Position numbers and translations under genes: made by a program. Positions 35,845 through 44,678 of a DNA stretch of 64,000 nucleotides are shown one piece after another (the first letter of the stretch is position 1; each line of letters starts with the position of its first letter). Under the pieces are notes generated by a model that did no database searches, was not told where the DNA came from, and saw nothing but the letters and a program-made list of their open reading frames with translations. This stretch comes from Lysobacter capsici (GTDB lineage Bacteria; Pseudomonadota; Gammaproteobacteria; Xanthomonadales; Xanthomonadaceae). Location: NCBI RefSeq assembly GCF_018732085.1, contig NZ_CP076103.1:5208001-5272000 (forward strand), in the 5' to 3' direction.

Positions 35845-36282
35845 TCAGTTATCAAACCAGAAGACCAGCCGTTCGACGCCCAATGCCTGGAGCAACTCCA
35901 GCTCTGGATGAAAACCTTCATCCAGAAAGTCGCGATAGGTGTCCGCTTCCAATCGCTGCGGCCGTCCGCGCTGACTGAAACGCAAGGGCGCGTCGTAGTC
36001 GAACGTCAACAGCTCGTCCACGGTCAGCCACGAGCGCGAATGGATGTCCGAGGTGTCGGCGTCGCTTTCGCCGGCCTGTTCTCGCACGAACGCGGAAACA
36101 TCGAGGGGAAATCCGCGAGGCTCGCTGATGGGGACGATGTTGAAAAAATATTCGTTGCGCACGCCGGCCATGAAGCTGAAACGCCGGTAGTCGCGGTTGG
36201 CGAGCAATTCGGTTTCGCCCATCGATTCGAACCGACCGGTCGCATCGCGCCGCTCGGCGAACATGTGGATATCGCAGCCCAT
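35845..36282 (-). CDS. MGCDIH-type hypothetical protein
   Basis: A 145-residue protein starting MGCDIHMFAE, the hallmark of a hypothetical family found in bacteria and phages; RDYRRFSFMAGVRN and FPLDVS also fit. Function unknown. Its presence suggests phage-derived or accessory DNA. Confidence 0.65.
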   Translation of the reverse strand: MGCDIHMFAERRDATGRFESMGETELLANRDYRRFSFMAGVRNEYFFNIVPISEPRGFPLDVSAFVREQAGESDADTSDIHSRSWLTVDELLTFDYDAPLRFSQRGRPQRLEADTYRDFLDEGFHPELELLQALGVERLVFWFDN

Positions 36283-36315
36283 CGGTTTCGTCCCTTTCGC
36301 CCCAATAAAAGACTA

Positions 36316-36699
36316 CTACGACCCGCGCCTTCCGGATTCGACCGTGTCGTCCAAGCCCCAGATGTTGGTCAAATTGCGGACGAAGACGTTCGGATCGTCC
36401 TCATCGACATAGCCCTTGCCCTCGTCGCGCACAATGCCGGCCGCGATCAGGTCGGCGACGACCTGGTCCGTCATGTCGGCGTAGTCGCGCAAGTCGTCGA
36501 ACGCGCCGATCGCGAACGGCCACACCGCGTCGTGATCGTTGACGAAGGCAATCGCGTCGCCGGGGTGTTCCAGCAAATACCAGGCCACCACGGCCGCCGC
36601 CGGATGCCCGGCGATCTCGCGTTGGGTCGATGCCGGCAGGTGGCGGAACGCGATCTGTTCGCGACGGGTCGCGTTGACGAGGACATAGCCGAGGCTCAT
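36316..36699 (-). CDS. Hypothetical protein
   Basis: A 127-residue soluble acidic protein (FAIGAFDDLRDYADMTDQVV). The ATG at 36,699 is preferred to a TTG at 36,705. 33 bases upstream of the MGCDIH-type gene and probably co-transcribed with it. Not recognised. Confidence 0.55.
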   Translation of the reverse strand: MSLGYVLVNATRREQIAFRHLPASTQREIAGHPAAAVVAWYLLEHPGDAIAFVNDHDAVWPFAIGAFDDLRDYADMTDQVVADLIAAGIVRDEGKGYVDEDDPNVFVRNLTNIWGLDDTVESGRRGS

Positions 36700-37117
36700 G
36701 GGCAACTCTCTGGCGGATTGATACGGAACAGGGGGCCGGAAATAGCCGGAAACGCGGGTCAGATTGAATTTGGGGAAAGCCCGCGCGGCCCTCTATTTAT
36801 CCAATGCGCGCCACGATCGCAGACCCATGCGCGCACCGCGGCATGACAGCATATTCCGCACCGTGACGACCACCGCATTAATCGAAATCGGACAACTTGA
36901 CACGCGGACCGTCGCCCACCACAGTCGGCAACGCCTGATAGCGCTGCACACGCATGCAGCGCACTACGCGGATCAACCACTGACCGCACCACTGTCTTCA
37001 TTAGTTCTCTGGGGGGAACAGCCGCGCCGCAGCAGGTCTGCCGCGCGCGCTGGAAAAGGTTGGCGCGTCCGCGCCCGCCTCCTTCCCTATCCACCCGATA
37101 TCCGGAGAACACACCTC
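36700..37117. other. 418-base upstream region of the chitinase gene
   Basis: Contains the start region of the divergent small gene pair. A TTGACA hexamer at 36,897-36,902 has no good -10 partner at normal spacing. No repeat or gene is seen; an open frame to 36,764 merely extends the chitinase frame. Confidence 0.4.
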
Positions 37118-38917
37118 ATGAGTATCCGATTGACAGGAATCTTGCTGTCCGGCTTTTTGCTGGCAGCGTGGCTGTCGCCCGCGCACGCACAGAACGTCAG
37201 CTGCGCGGGGATCGCCGAATGGAACGCGTCCACCATCTATAACGCCGGCAGCAAGCTCGTCTATCAAGGGCGGCTGTACCAGGCGACGATGTCGATCTGG
37301 AACACGCCGCCCACGCACTGCCCCAGCTGCGGCTATTACCAGGATCTGGGCACCTGCAGCGCGGGCGGCAACACGCCGCCGACGGTCACGCTGACCGCAC
37401 CGGCGAACGGCGCGAGCTTCACCGCGGGCGCCACCATCACCGCCACGGCGAATGCCGCCGATGCCAACGGCACCGTCACCCAGGTGCAGTTCTTCCGTGG
37501 CGGCACATCGCTGGGTATCGATACCACCTCCCCGTACAGCGCGACCTGGAGCAATGCCGCCGCCGGCAGCTACGCGATCACCGCGGTCGCCACCGACAAC
37601 GCGGGCGCCACCACCACGTCCGCGGCGGCCAACATCACCGTCAATAGCGGGACGCCCGACACCACCGCGCCCAGCGTGCCGGCCGGATTGGTCGCGGCGT
37701 CGGTGACCTCGTCCAGCGTCAACCTGAGCTGGAACGCCTCCACCGACAACGCAGGCGGTAGCGGCGTCGCCGGCTACGACGTCTACCGCAACGGCACGCT
37801 GGTCGGCTCGCCCACCGGCACGTCCTTCAGCGACACCGGCCTGACCGCGTCCACGGCCTACACCTACCGCGTGCGCGCCCGCGACAACGCCGGCAACGCA
37901 TCCGCGCAAGGCACGCAGATCAGCGCGACCACCAGCGGCGGCGGTGGCGGCGACAACACCCTGCCGAAGCATGCGCTGGTCGGGTACTGGCATAACTTCA
38001 CCAATCCGTCCGGCCCGACCATCCCGATCAGCCAGGTCTCCAACGACTACGACGTCATCGTGGTCGCCTTCGGCGACGATGCCGGCAACGGCGCCGTCAG
38101 CTTCACGGTCGATCCGGGCGCGGGCACCGAAGCGCAGTTCCGGGCCGACGTGGCCGCGGCGCGCGCGCGCGGCAAGAAGGTCGTGCTGTCGCTGGGCGGC
38201 CAGAACGGCACGGTGACGTTGAACAACGCGACGCAGGTGACCAACTTCGTCAACAGCATGGAGGACCTGATCCGCTACTACGGGTTCGACGGCGTGGACA
38301 TCGACCTGGAAAGCGGCGCGGGCGTCTACCACGGCGCGGCCGTGCAGACCAACCTGGTCACGGCCATCAAGCAGCTCAACACGCGCATCGGCCCGTCGTT
38401 CTACCTGTCGATGGCGCCCGAGCACCCGTATGTGCAGGGCGGCTATGCCGCGTACAGCGGGATCTGGGGCGCCTACCTGCCGATCATCGACGGCCTGCGC
38501 CAGGAGCTGGACCTGATCCACGTGCAGTACTACAACAACGGCGCGCTGTATTCGCCGTACAGCCAGACTGGCTTGGCCGAAGGTTCGGTCGACATGCTGG
38601 TCGGCGCCAGCCTGATGCTGATCGAAGGGTTCAGGACCAACAACGGCACCGGCGTCGCCTTCAACGGCCTGCGGCCGGACCAGGTGGCGTTCGGCCTGCC
38701 CTCGGGCCCGTCCTCAGCCAACAGCGGACTGGCGTCGCAGGCCACCATCACCAGTGCATTGAACTGCCTGACGCGGCTGCAGAACTGCGGAACCATCCGG
38801 CCGCAGCAGGCCTATCCCACCTTCCGCGGCGTGATGACGTGGTCGGTTAATTGGGATCGGCGTGATGGGTTTATTTTCTCTCGGCCGGTGCGGGCTACGT
38901 TGAATAGCTTGCCTTGA
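37118..38917 (+). CDS. Secreted GH18 chitinase with CBM, Ig-like and FnIII modules
   Basis: A 599-residue secreted enzyme. Signal peptide 1-24 (SPAHA-Q), chitin-binding CBM5/12 module (about 28-80, IAEWNASTIYNAGSKLVYQG), bacterial Ig-like module (about 88-176), FnIII module (about 184-272), Gly-rich linker, GH18 catalytic domain (about 284-599). The catalytic motif is DGVDIDLE with acid Glu398. It hydrolyses chitin and fits a predatory or antifungal lifestyle as in Lysobacter. GGAG about 10 bases before the ATG supports the start; a terminator follows. Confidence 0.94.
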   Translation: MSIRLTGILLSGFLLAAWLSPAHAQNVSCAGIAEWNASTIYNAGSKLVYQGRLYQATMSIWNTPPTHCPSCGYYQDLGTCSAGGNTPPTVTLTAPANGASFTAGATITATANAADANGTVTQVQFFRGGTSLGIDTTSPYSATWSNAAAGSYAITAVATDNAGATTTSAAANITVNSGTPDTTAPSVPAGLVAASVTSSSVNLSWNASTDNAGGSGVAGYDVYRNGTLVGSPTGTSFSDTGLTASTAYTYRVRARDNAGNASAQGTQISATTSGGGGGDNTLPKHALVGYWHNFTNPSGPTIPISQVSNDYDVIVVAFGDDAGNGAVSFTVDPGAGTEAQFRADVAAARARGKKVVLSLGGQNGTVTLNNATQVTNFVNSMEDLIRYYGFDGVDIDLESGAGVYHGAAVQTNLVTAIKQLNTRIGPSFYLSMAPEHPYVQGGYAAYSGIWGAYLPIIDGLRQELDLIHVQYYNNGALYSPYSQTGLAEGSVDMLVGASLMLIEGFRTNNGTGVAFNGLRPDQVAFGLPSGPSSANSGLASQATITSALNCLTRLQNCGTIRPQQAYPTFRGVMTWSVNWDRRDGFIFSRPVRATLNSLP

Positions 38918-38978
38918 TCGGCGGCGGAAACTTCGGGGGCGGGTGATGCTTTGCTTGCCCCTTCGACTCATCCTTACT

Positions 38979-39007
38979 CGGCGCCCTTGATGGGCGCCGA
39001 TTTTTTT
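38979..39007 (+). terminator. Terminator of the chitinase gene
   Basis: An eight-base stem CGGCGCCC / GGGCGCCG with a five-base loop, followed by A and seven T, 62 bases after the chitinase stop. Confidence 0.88.
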
Positions 39008-39215
39008 GTCGCCTATCCGTAAACTCACTTCAGCTGTTACCGGAAGCATTCAGACGAGCCAGCTTCGAGAAGACCAAGATGCGCAAGAGCTGGAACAGGA
39101 GGCAGAACAGCTTTTCCCTCCGTGAGTCGAGAAAGGTGGCTCTACCCCTCGTTTTTACTGACCCTTGTTTTCACAATTCCTTTTATCGCCTATCGAGCAA
39201 ACCCAATTAAGCCCA

Positions 39216-41969
39216 TTAAAACAAAGGAACGGACTCGGGCTCGCCGCGCTGCTCACTCTGGAACTTCTCGAGCGCTGACCACTGAATATATCGAGCAAGC
39301 CCACTAACGTTTCTTTTAGCTGATGAGTCTTTCCAACTAGCCCCAAGATGCTTACGAAGCAGATCTCCCGCTACCAACCTATCTCCCCCAGCCTCCACAA
39401 GAACCTTTGCAGCCAGCTTGATAGTAGATTGAGCTCGTACAATTTTCTTGCAGTTACTCAACAATTCTTCAAAAGAAGTCCAATCTCGCTCTAGACAGAT
39501 ATGATTGCCATCCATTTCAATAATACCCAGCGTCAACAAATCAGAAATAGCCTTACGAAAACCTTTTCCATCGAGTCGAGCCCGATCTAGCCGACTATTT
39601 TCGAAAATAAGACGCAGCACCCCCTCCAAACTCTTAGGGGATGACGTTCCGAAGAAGAATCCGAATGTTGCGCGATTATTTGATGTGCGCCCCATTTGAG
39701 AGCCGCGACCATCGGCTCGTGCTAAGCCATTCGCGCTTATGTCAACCAAGCCCGCAAATAACAACCAGCTCTTTAAATTACCTGCGTACTGACGCAATGT
39801 AGTTTGTGATAAAGGGGCACTTCTAGGCTGCTGCCTATCGAAAAAAGACAGCCATTCGTCATAGGGAAAGACCTTCTCTTTGCCCCATGCTCGTTCAATG
39901 GCTCTCGCGACGACATGCCGCTGAAGCTGCCTTCTTACGACAGAAGCAAGAGTGTCAGCAGAAATATCCCCCAGATGGGAGGCCACTCGATAGTTCCCAG
40001 AACCATCTGCGTCAACTAATTGCAGCGCAACTAGATCACCCAGCAAATTGAAAGTCGGCCCCTCCTTCAATTCTAGATGGACCCCCAGACCTCCGGCCGA
40101 GAGCGGCCCATAATCATTCAAAGCACGGACCGCCTTGAGTGCAACAGGAGGAGTTCTTTGAAAAGTTCGAGTCCATGGAATCTGCGGCACCTTCTCATCT
40201 ACCAAGTAATCTCTAAAAATATCCCAATATATGACATAATTCATACCACTTCTTACAAGAAGATGTTGGTTAATTAATAAATTAGTAGCCTCTCGAGAAA
40301 AACTCTCTTCCACCTCAGCAACTGTTATAGGAGCTTTTGCAGCAACGAATCTTAAGCATCTAATATGCTCTTCTTGTAGTTGCTCGAGATCTTCCTTGAA
40401 GAGCTGTTCAATATCTAACTCACGTTCCAGAAGTAGGTACTGGGATTCTGGTGTGGACACACGCTGCAGAACATGAACAAGCAGTTTTTTGAGAAGCCAT
40501 GGCAGGCCCTGACACTGCTCCGCCAGCCGTGATCGGAGTACTCTAGACAGCGTTTTTCCGATGGCCTTTTCGGCCTTTGAAACCACTCTAATTATCTCTC
40601 CGCGCTTAAATTCACCAACTTTGAAAGACCGTCTTCTATCAGCCAACTGATGCCATAGGTGATATGCAGGGTGTTGCTGAGGCAGGGACACGTCCGTTTT
40701 CCAAGCGAACCCCAAAATCAAAGGGGCTTGAGCCGCATCAATGTCTAAGCTCAGATCCCTCACCGCGTTGAAAACTTCAAACAACGCCTCCTTGGCAAAT
40801 AACTCCTCGAATTGATCGAACAGTAGTACAGCAACTCGTGACTCGGCCTTCAATTGAGCCAAAGCCGTCTTCACATCCTGAGAGTCCAGGGGCTCTCTCA
40901 AGCTGTTTATCTTCAGGCTATTTTTCTTACCAGCGACTGATCCCAAAGCCTCCTTAAGAGTCAAACGAAGCGCCTCTGCTACGAAAGCCGCAGTATTAGC
41001 TGAGCGAGAGTCGATTGCCGTTACGGAACACCGTTCAATTGCGCCGGATGCCGCGCTCTGAACTAGTTTCAAAGTGAGTGAGCTTTTCCCCCAACCACTA
41101 GGAGCTTGCACAGCAAATGAACGAGTTGAAGTTTCTCCTTGTCTAACCTGCCCAATGAAGGAAGAGATACTCTTAATAACATCATCTCGTCCGACAAAGT
41201 CGATTGGTCTTGCAGGACGCGGATCCTCCCATGTATCTCCGGAGATCACCTTTGCGACCGGCGCACGAACTACAGGCGCCAGCTGCTTAGCATTGGGGAC
41301 ATCCGCAGCCTGAATCACCTGTAGCGCTGAGAATCGAGCTGAAGCCTCTGCAACCACTTGACTCTCTCTAAGTCCAAGTGGAGAACCGGCTCTCGCGTCA
41401 AAAACACAGTATTTCGCTGGCAGTCCGTCCTCTAGAAGCTCAACCAACCAAGAACGCTTGCCTGGCGTGACTATCAAACTCCAATCACCGAGGTCCCAGC
41501 CCGCCAACCCTCCCGCCAATGAGACTGGATGTACGATAGATCGCTGGGAAATTAGAACATCTATCGTCTTAGAAGGAGAGTACCAGGTAAATTTTCGGGC
41601 ATGCTCGGGATCATTTTGAATTTCCTGCCATAATCCACGACCGTCCTTAGTGAGGTCGCTAGTGGTGAACAACCACCCACGATCCGCCTTTCTGATCTGA
41701 ACGTTCCCCATCAGCTTTGTTATGACGTCAGCCGAAATTGCGTCACGGTGCGCCTTGCACTCCACAAGAATATTTATTGGCTGATCCTCACCCTTTGCGA
41801 GGATATCCAGCTCCATACCTGTTACGCGCAGCCGCCTTTCCGATGACAAGCGCATCGGCTTAAGTATTTCGACAATAAACTCCTCATAGAAATCACCTTT
41901 GTCGTCATTGCTCCAGTCATCTGGAACGGAAAAAATAAGATGGCGCACGTCGGACATTACTGTTTCCAT
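39216..41969 (-). CDS. Mrr-like nuclease fused to a STAND NTPase, candidate defence protein
   Basis: A 917-residue protein. Residues about 25-115 form an Mrr-type PD-(D/E)xK nuclease: Asp55 in GMELDILA, Glu70-Cys-Lys72 in LVECKAHR, then VQIRKADRGWLFTTSDL as in Mrr. After a linker region a STAND-type NTPase begins at about 255 (DFVGRDDVIKSI), with P-loop APSGWGKSS (Lys295) and Walker B VAVLLFDQFEELF (Asp385). The C-terminal 450 residues look helical and winged-helix-like, a possible sensor. The start at 41,969 has GAGGGGGAAG upstream. Base composition is far poorer in G+C than neighbours. Architecture recalls Avs antiviral proteins (nuclease-STAND-sensor) but is shorter. Confidence 0.85.
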   Translation of the reverse strand: METVMSDVRHLIFSVPDDWSNDDKGDFYEEFIVEILKPMRLSSERRLRVTGMELDILAKGEDQPINILVECKAHRDAISADVITKLMGNVQIRKADRGWLFTTSDLTKDGRGLWQEIQNDPEHARKFTWYSPSKTIDVLISQRSIVHPVSLAGGLAGWDLGDWSLIVTPGKRSWLVELLEDGLPAKYCVFDARAGSPLGLRESQVVAEASARFSALQVIQAADVPNAKQLAPVVRAPVAKVISGDTWEDPRPARPIDFVGRDDVIKSISSFIGQVRQGETSTRSFAVQAPSGWGKSSLTLKLVQSAASGAIERCSVTAIDSRSANTAAFVAEALRLTLKEALGSVAGKKNSLKINSLREPLDSQDVKTALAQLKAESRVAVLLFDQFEELFAKEALFEVFNAVRDLSLDIDAAQAPLILGFAWKTDVSLPQQHPAYHLWHQLADRRRSFKVGEFKRGEIIRVVSKAEKAIGKTLSRVLRSRLAEQCQGLPWLLKKLLVHVLQRVSTPESQYLLLERELDIEQLFKEDLEQLQEEHIRCLRFVAAKAPITVAEVEESFSREATNLLINQHLLVRSGMNYVIYWDIFRDYLVDEKVPQIPWTRTFQRTPPVALKAVRALNDYGPLSAGGLGVHLELKEGPTFNLLGDLVALQLVDADGSGNYRVASHLGDISADTLASVVRRQLQRHVVARAIERAWGKEKVFPYDEWLSFFDRQQPRSAPLSQTTLRQYAGNLKSWLLFAGLVDISANGLARADGRGSQMGRTSNNRATFGFFFGTSSPKSLEGVLRLIFENSRLDRARLDGKGFRKAISDLLTLGIIEMDGNHICLERDWTSFEELLSNCKKIVRAQSTIKLAAKVLVEAGGDRLVAGDLLRKHLGASWKDSSAKRNVSGLARYIQWSALEKFQSEQRGEPESVPLF

Positions 41970-42037
41970 TGTCTTCCCCCTCTATCAATCGCTCCATAAC
42001 GACTCACGCCACACGTTTCGTTGAGTCCACAAAACAG

Positions 42038-42146
42038 CAAAACAGGGGTCAGAGTGGCCTTTCTCAATTCCTTGAGAGAAAGAGCACTTTGACCCCTGTT
42101 TTGGTTTTTTTGTAAAAGAGAAAAGCCACTCTGACTCCTGCTTTGA
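42038..42146. repeat. GGGGTCAGAGTGG-type REP cluster inside the island
   Basis: Three related units: AACAGGGGTCAGAGTGGCC at 42,041 onward, an inverted GCACTTTGACCCCTGTTTT at 42,084 onward, and an inverted GCCACTCTGACTCCTGCTTT at 42,125 onward. The first two form a long hairpin. Such words accompany REP-associated (RAYT) transposase activity in related genomes; no transposase is in the window. Confidence 0.7.
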
Positions 42147-42190
42147 AAACGGTCATTCATTCAGCCATACTGCGCAGCACTCCTTGAAGA

Positions 42191-43387
42191 CTACTTCCCA
42201 GGCTTTATGGCCTTGATAATTTCAAGCACCAAAACGCGCAGTTGCCTCGTACTTATAGGCCCTCTTACCAGGTGAGATTCTACAGGACGACCAAAATAAC
42301 GCTCCGTTAATTTTTCTTTTATCTCATCCTTCTTCGGCTTATCCATCAACTCGATGAAAGGGCCGAGCGCCGCAAGTTCCAACTCTGTCTGCCTTGCTCT
42401 ATCAGCATTCGAACGATGCCTTGCCGACTCACGAGCCGTATACCAAGCAGGAGCAGTGACTGCCAATGCGTATAAAAGCCTTACGCCAATAGCAATTGCG
42501 GTTACCGCAGTTATATCTGAAAAATAAAAGCGCGCAAACGTCGCAACCGCAAGGCCAATGCCCACCATAAAAAGGCAAACGGTTATTCGCCTCCAATTGT
42601 CAGCCTGCCTCGCCTCAGCCTCTGCAATTTTCCCAAAATTAGTTGTGATACCCATATCACCAACCACACCGAGAATCCGCGCAGCATCGTTCCGGATTCG
42701 TTGAGTGTCCTCAAGGGTCGAAGCCGATTCTTCTTTAATGCTTTCTTGAAGAACGCGTGCGTTACCTTGAATCAGCTCAAGCGCCTCTTCAAATTTATTT
42801 GTGCGCTCTCGCTCTCTTTCTGAAAATTGAAGATCGAGATTAGACACGGCCGCCGCTGCGCTACTTCGATCACGCGACACTGACTCGAGTAACTGTGTCA
42901 ACTTAGCCTCAGATTCTGCAGCCTTCTTTCTTAGCCCTTCGACCTCTGTAATCAACAAATCTCTTTGAGCAGCGATGTTGCGAATGCTTTCCTGAGAAAA
43001 CTCTTCCACCTTACGTGCATATCTCGCCGCCCCCACCTCCGAAGGACGGGCTGCAAAGCCCCAAAAGTAACTTGTTATATTTGAATCAATGTACGAGGCC
43101 GCATTCAGTAAATGGCCAATATTCTTATTTCCTAAAAACTGACTCACTTCACTTATGGGTACCTGCAGATTATTGTTGATCTGATCGATAGCGGGGATGG
43201 CAACAACTGCCGGAGGAGTAGTCTCCAGTAAATCTTCCAATGCTCTAGCCACGCCCGCAATCTTGTCGTGAGCACCTAGCGCTCTCTCATCGTCGGTGAC
43301 CGCGGGCTCAGCGAACTCCGGCCGCTCAATCAACTCAACCAATTGATGAACAGAAGCATGAATAGAATGGGACTTAAAGGCACTCAT
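42191..43387 (-). CDS. Coiled-coil membrane protein in the GC-poor island
   Basis: A 398-residue protein with no recognised family. Residues about 120-240 are predicted coiled coil by eye (VEEFSQESIRNIAAQRDLL, EGLRKKAAESEAKLTQLL, RERERTNKFEEALELIQ). Two hydrophobic segments follow (about 268-289 and 291-313), then a charged tail of about 85 residues. AGGGGGT five bases before the ATG resembles the site before the STAND gene. Same strand and same low G+C as the Mrr-STAND gene, 221 bases upstream of it with a REP cluster between; a functional link is possible but unproven. Confidence 0.7.
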   Translation of the reverse strand: MSAFKSHSIHASVHQLVELIERPEFAEPAVTDDERALGAHDKIAGVARALEDLLETTPPAVVAIPAIDQINNNLQVPISEVSQFLGNKNIGHLLNAASYIDSNITSYFWGFAARPSEVGAARYARKVEEFSQESIRNIAAQRDLLITEVEGLRKKAAESEAKLTQLLESVSRDRSSAAAAVSNLDLQFSERERERTNKFEEALELIQGNARVLQESIKEESASTLEDTQRIRNDAARILGVVGDMGITTNFGKIAEAEARQADNWRRITVCLFMVGIGLAVATFARFYFSDITAVTAIAIGVRLLYALAVTAPAWYTARESARHRSNADRARQTELELAALGPFIELMDKPKKDEIKEKLTERYFGRPVESHLVRGPISTRQLRVLVLEIIKAIKPGK

Positions 43388-43556
43388 TGAACCCCCTGTG
43401 GATACTAGCTAAAACACTCAATCCAATCACCGATCCTGCAGCACACAGGAGCACAGCCTGTGTTTAGATCTAGAAAAATATCGAATTTTCAGATATTCGA
43501 GATCCGACACTACTCTGTTGCTCCACCGCCAAAGCGCTGCTGCAAGGAGCATTGAC

Positions 43557-43985
43557 ATGCATCACTCCCCACTCTCAACCCCAGGTGCTTATTTTTTAGT
43601 CGATTTACTGCAATCCGATCACAGGACGGTGGAGTCGGCAGCGCATTTGGCCAGTCTGAAACCTGAGCTGCTCGACTATCTCCACACGAAGGCCATTGAC
43701 CTTCACTCTCACGCCATCAGCGAAGCACGTGACTTACTCGATATCGTGCTGGAATCCTTGGAACACCCCCTATCTCCAGAACACCAACGCCGTTTGATAG
43801 AACGAGCGGACGACGAACTGGCATCCGCGCAGCGCTGGGGCGAGTTAGCGGCGAACGCGCGGTTCTGCCTGCAGCGGCCGGAGTTGGCGCAGCAGTTGGC
43901 GGGTGATGCGCGTGCGACGGGTTCGGACGGTGCGGCGGGCGATGGCGGAAAGCGGTCGCGCGGGCAGGAGCGGTCGGCCGGGTGA
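43557..43985 (+). CDS. Hypothetical helical protein
   Basis: A 142-residue, mostly helical soluble protein (PELLDYLHTKAIDLHSHAIS; ARDLLDIVLESLEHPLSPEHQ). AAGGAG seven bases before the ATG at 43,557 decides the start over a frame opening at 43,518. G+C rises to the chromosomal level within the gene, so it marks the island's edge. Not recognised. Confidence 0.6.
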   Translation: MHHSPLSTPGAYFLVDLLQSDHRTVESAAHLASLKPELLDYLHTKAIDLHSHAISEARDLLDIVLESLEHPLSPEHQRRLIERADDELASAQRWGELAANARFCLQRPELAQQLAGDARATGSDGAAGDGGKRSRGQERSAG

Positions 43986-44004
43986 GTGGCGCGGGTGGTG
44001 TGGG

Positions 44005-44062
44005 TTCGTGGTCGCGGCTCGTGACCGAAGGAAATCCAGTAGGACGCCGCTCCTACAGGGGG
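44005..44062. repeat. REP family B unit
   Basis: GTGGTCGCGGCTCGTGACCG and CGCCGCTCCTACAGGGGG, a diverged version of the 18.1 kb pair. Confidence 0.7.
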
Positions 44063-44109
44063 CAGTGCGAGTTGCGCGGGTATGCACGGTGTTGCGAAGG
44101 CGCTCGGCT

Positions 44110-44544
44110 TTACGGGTTGTCTGACACTGGGCTTGTTCTGCGCGATTCGGCGACTGCGGCCACTATCGACAGCGGCACAGCCGCCATCGCGGCCCAGGCG
44201 CCGAGCGTGAATTGGCCCCATACCCACCAAGCGCCGAGTACGTGCGCAGTTGCGAATACCAGGCAAACCACGATCGCGAGGCGTGGCGCTCGCAGCAAGG
44301 CGATGATCGTCAGGATTCCGAGCACGCCTGCGCCTATCCACACCGTCTGCGCGATGGGCCCTGCGGCGTACAGGTTTTGAATCGCGGGGAACTGTTTGGG
44401 TAAGAAGCCGAGCAGCAGGCCAAGGCCGGTGGTGAGCGGGCCGAAGGAGAGGAAGGCTACCAATGCGACGGCGAATTGGGTCGCCAGTGAGCGGCCGGGC
44501 TGCTGCGGTGGGGCGTCGTTGGGCGCGGACGGTGGTGTGCTCAT
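44110..44544 (-). CDS. Small membrane protein
   Basis: A 144-residue protein with a Pro-rich N terminus and four membrane segments (about 24-48, 62-78, 84-104, 112-132). No family recognised. Between two REP family B units, just downstream of rodA on the same strand. Confidence 0.65.
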   Translation of the reverse strand: MSTPPSAPNDAPPQQPGRSLATQFAVALVAFLSFGPLTTGLGLLLGFLPKQFPAIQNLYAAGPIAQTVWIGAGVLGILTIIALLRAPRLAIVVCLVFATAHVLGAWWVWGQFTLGAWAAMAAVPLSIVAAVAESRRTSPVSDNP

Positions 44545-44614
44545 CGGATATCCCTATTCGGAGCTGGAAGTCTGGGCGTTGCTGCGCTCTAACGTGGGTT
44601 GCGGCGTAGTTGCG

Positions 44615-44653
44615 GGTTCGCGGTCGCGACTTGCGGCGCTCCTACAGGGGGCT
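44615..44653. repeat. REP family B unit
   Basis: CGGGTTCGCGGTCGCGACTT joined to GCGGCGCTCCTACAGGGGG, in the gap between rodA and the small membrane protein. Confidence 0.65.
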
Positions 44654-44678
44654 TCGGGGTTGCGCGGCGAACGGGTGG

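Noticed and set aside
36764..37117. N-terminal extension of the chitinase
   Set aside because: The signal peptide begins at 37,118 with a ribosome site; upstream codons show no conserved sequence.
39010..43560. Prophage or integrative element with attachment sites
   Set aside because: No integrase, tRNA target or clear flanking direct repeat was found, so only base composition supports transfer.
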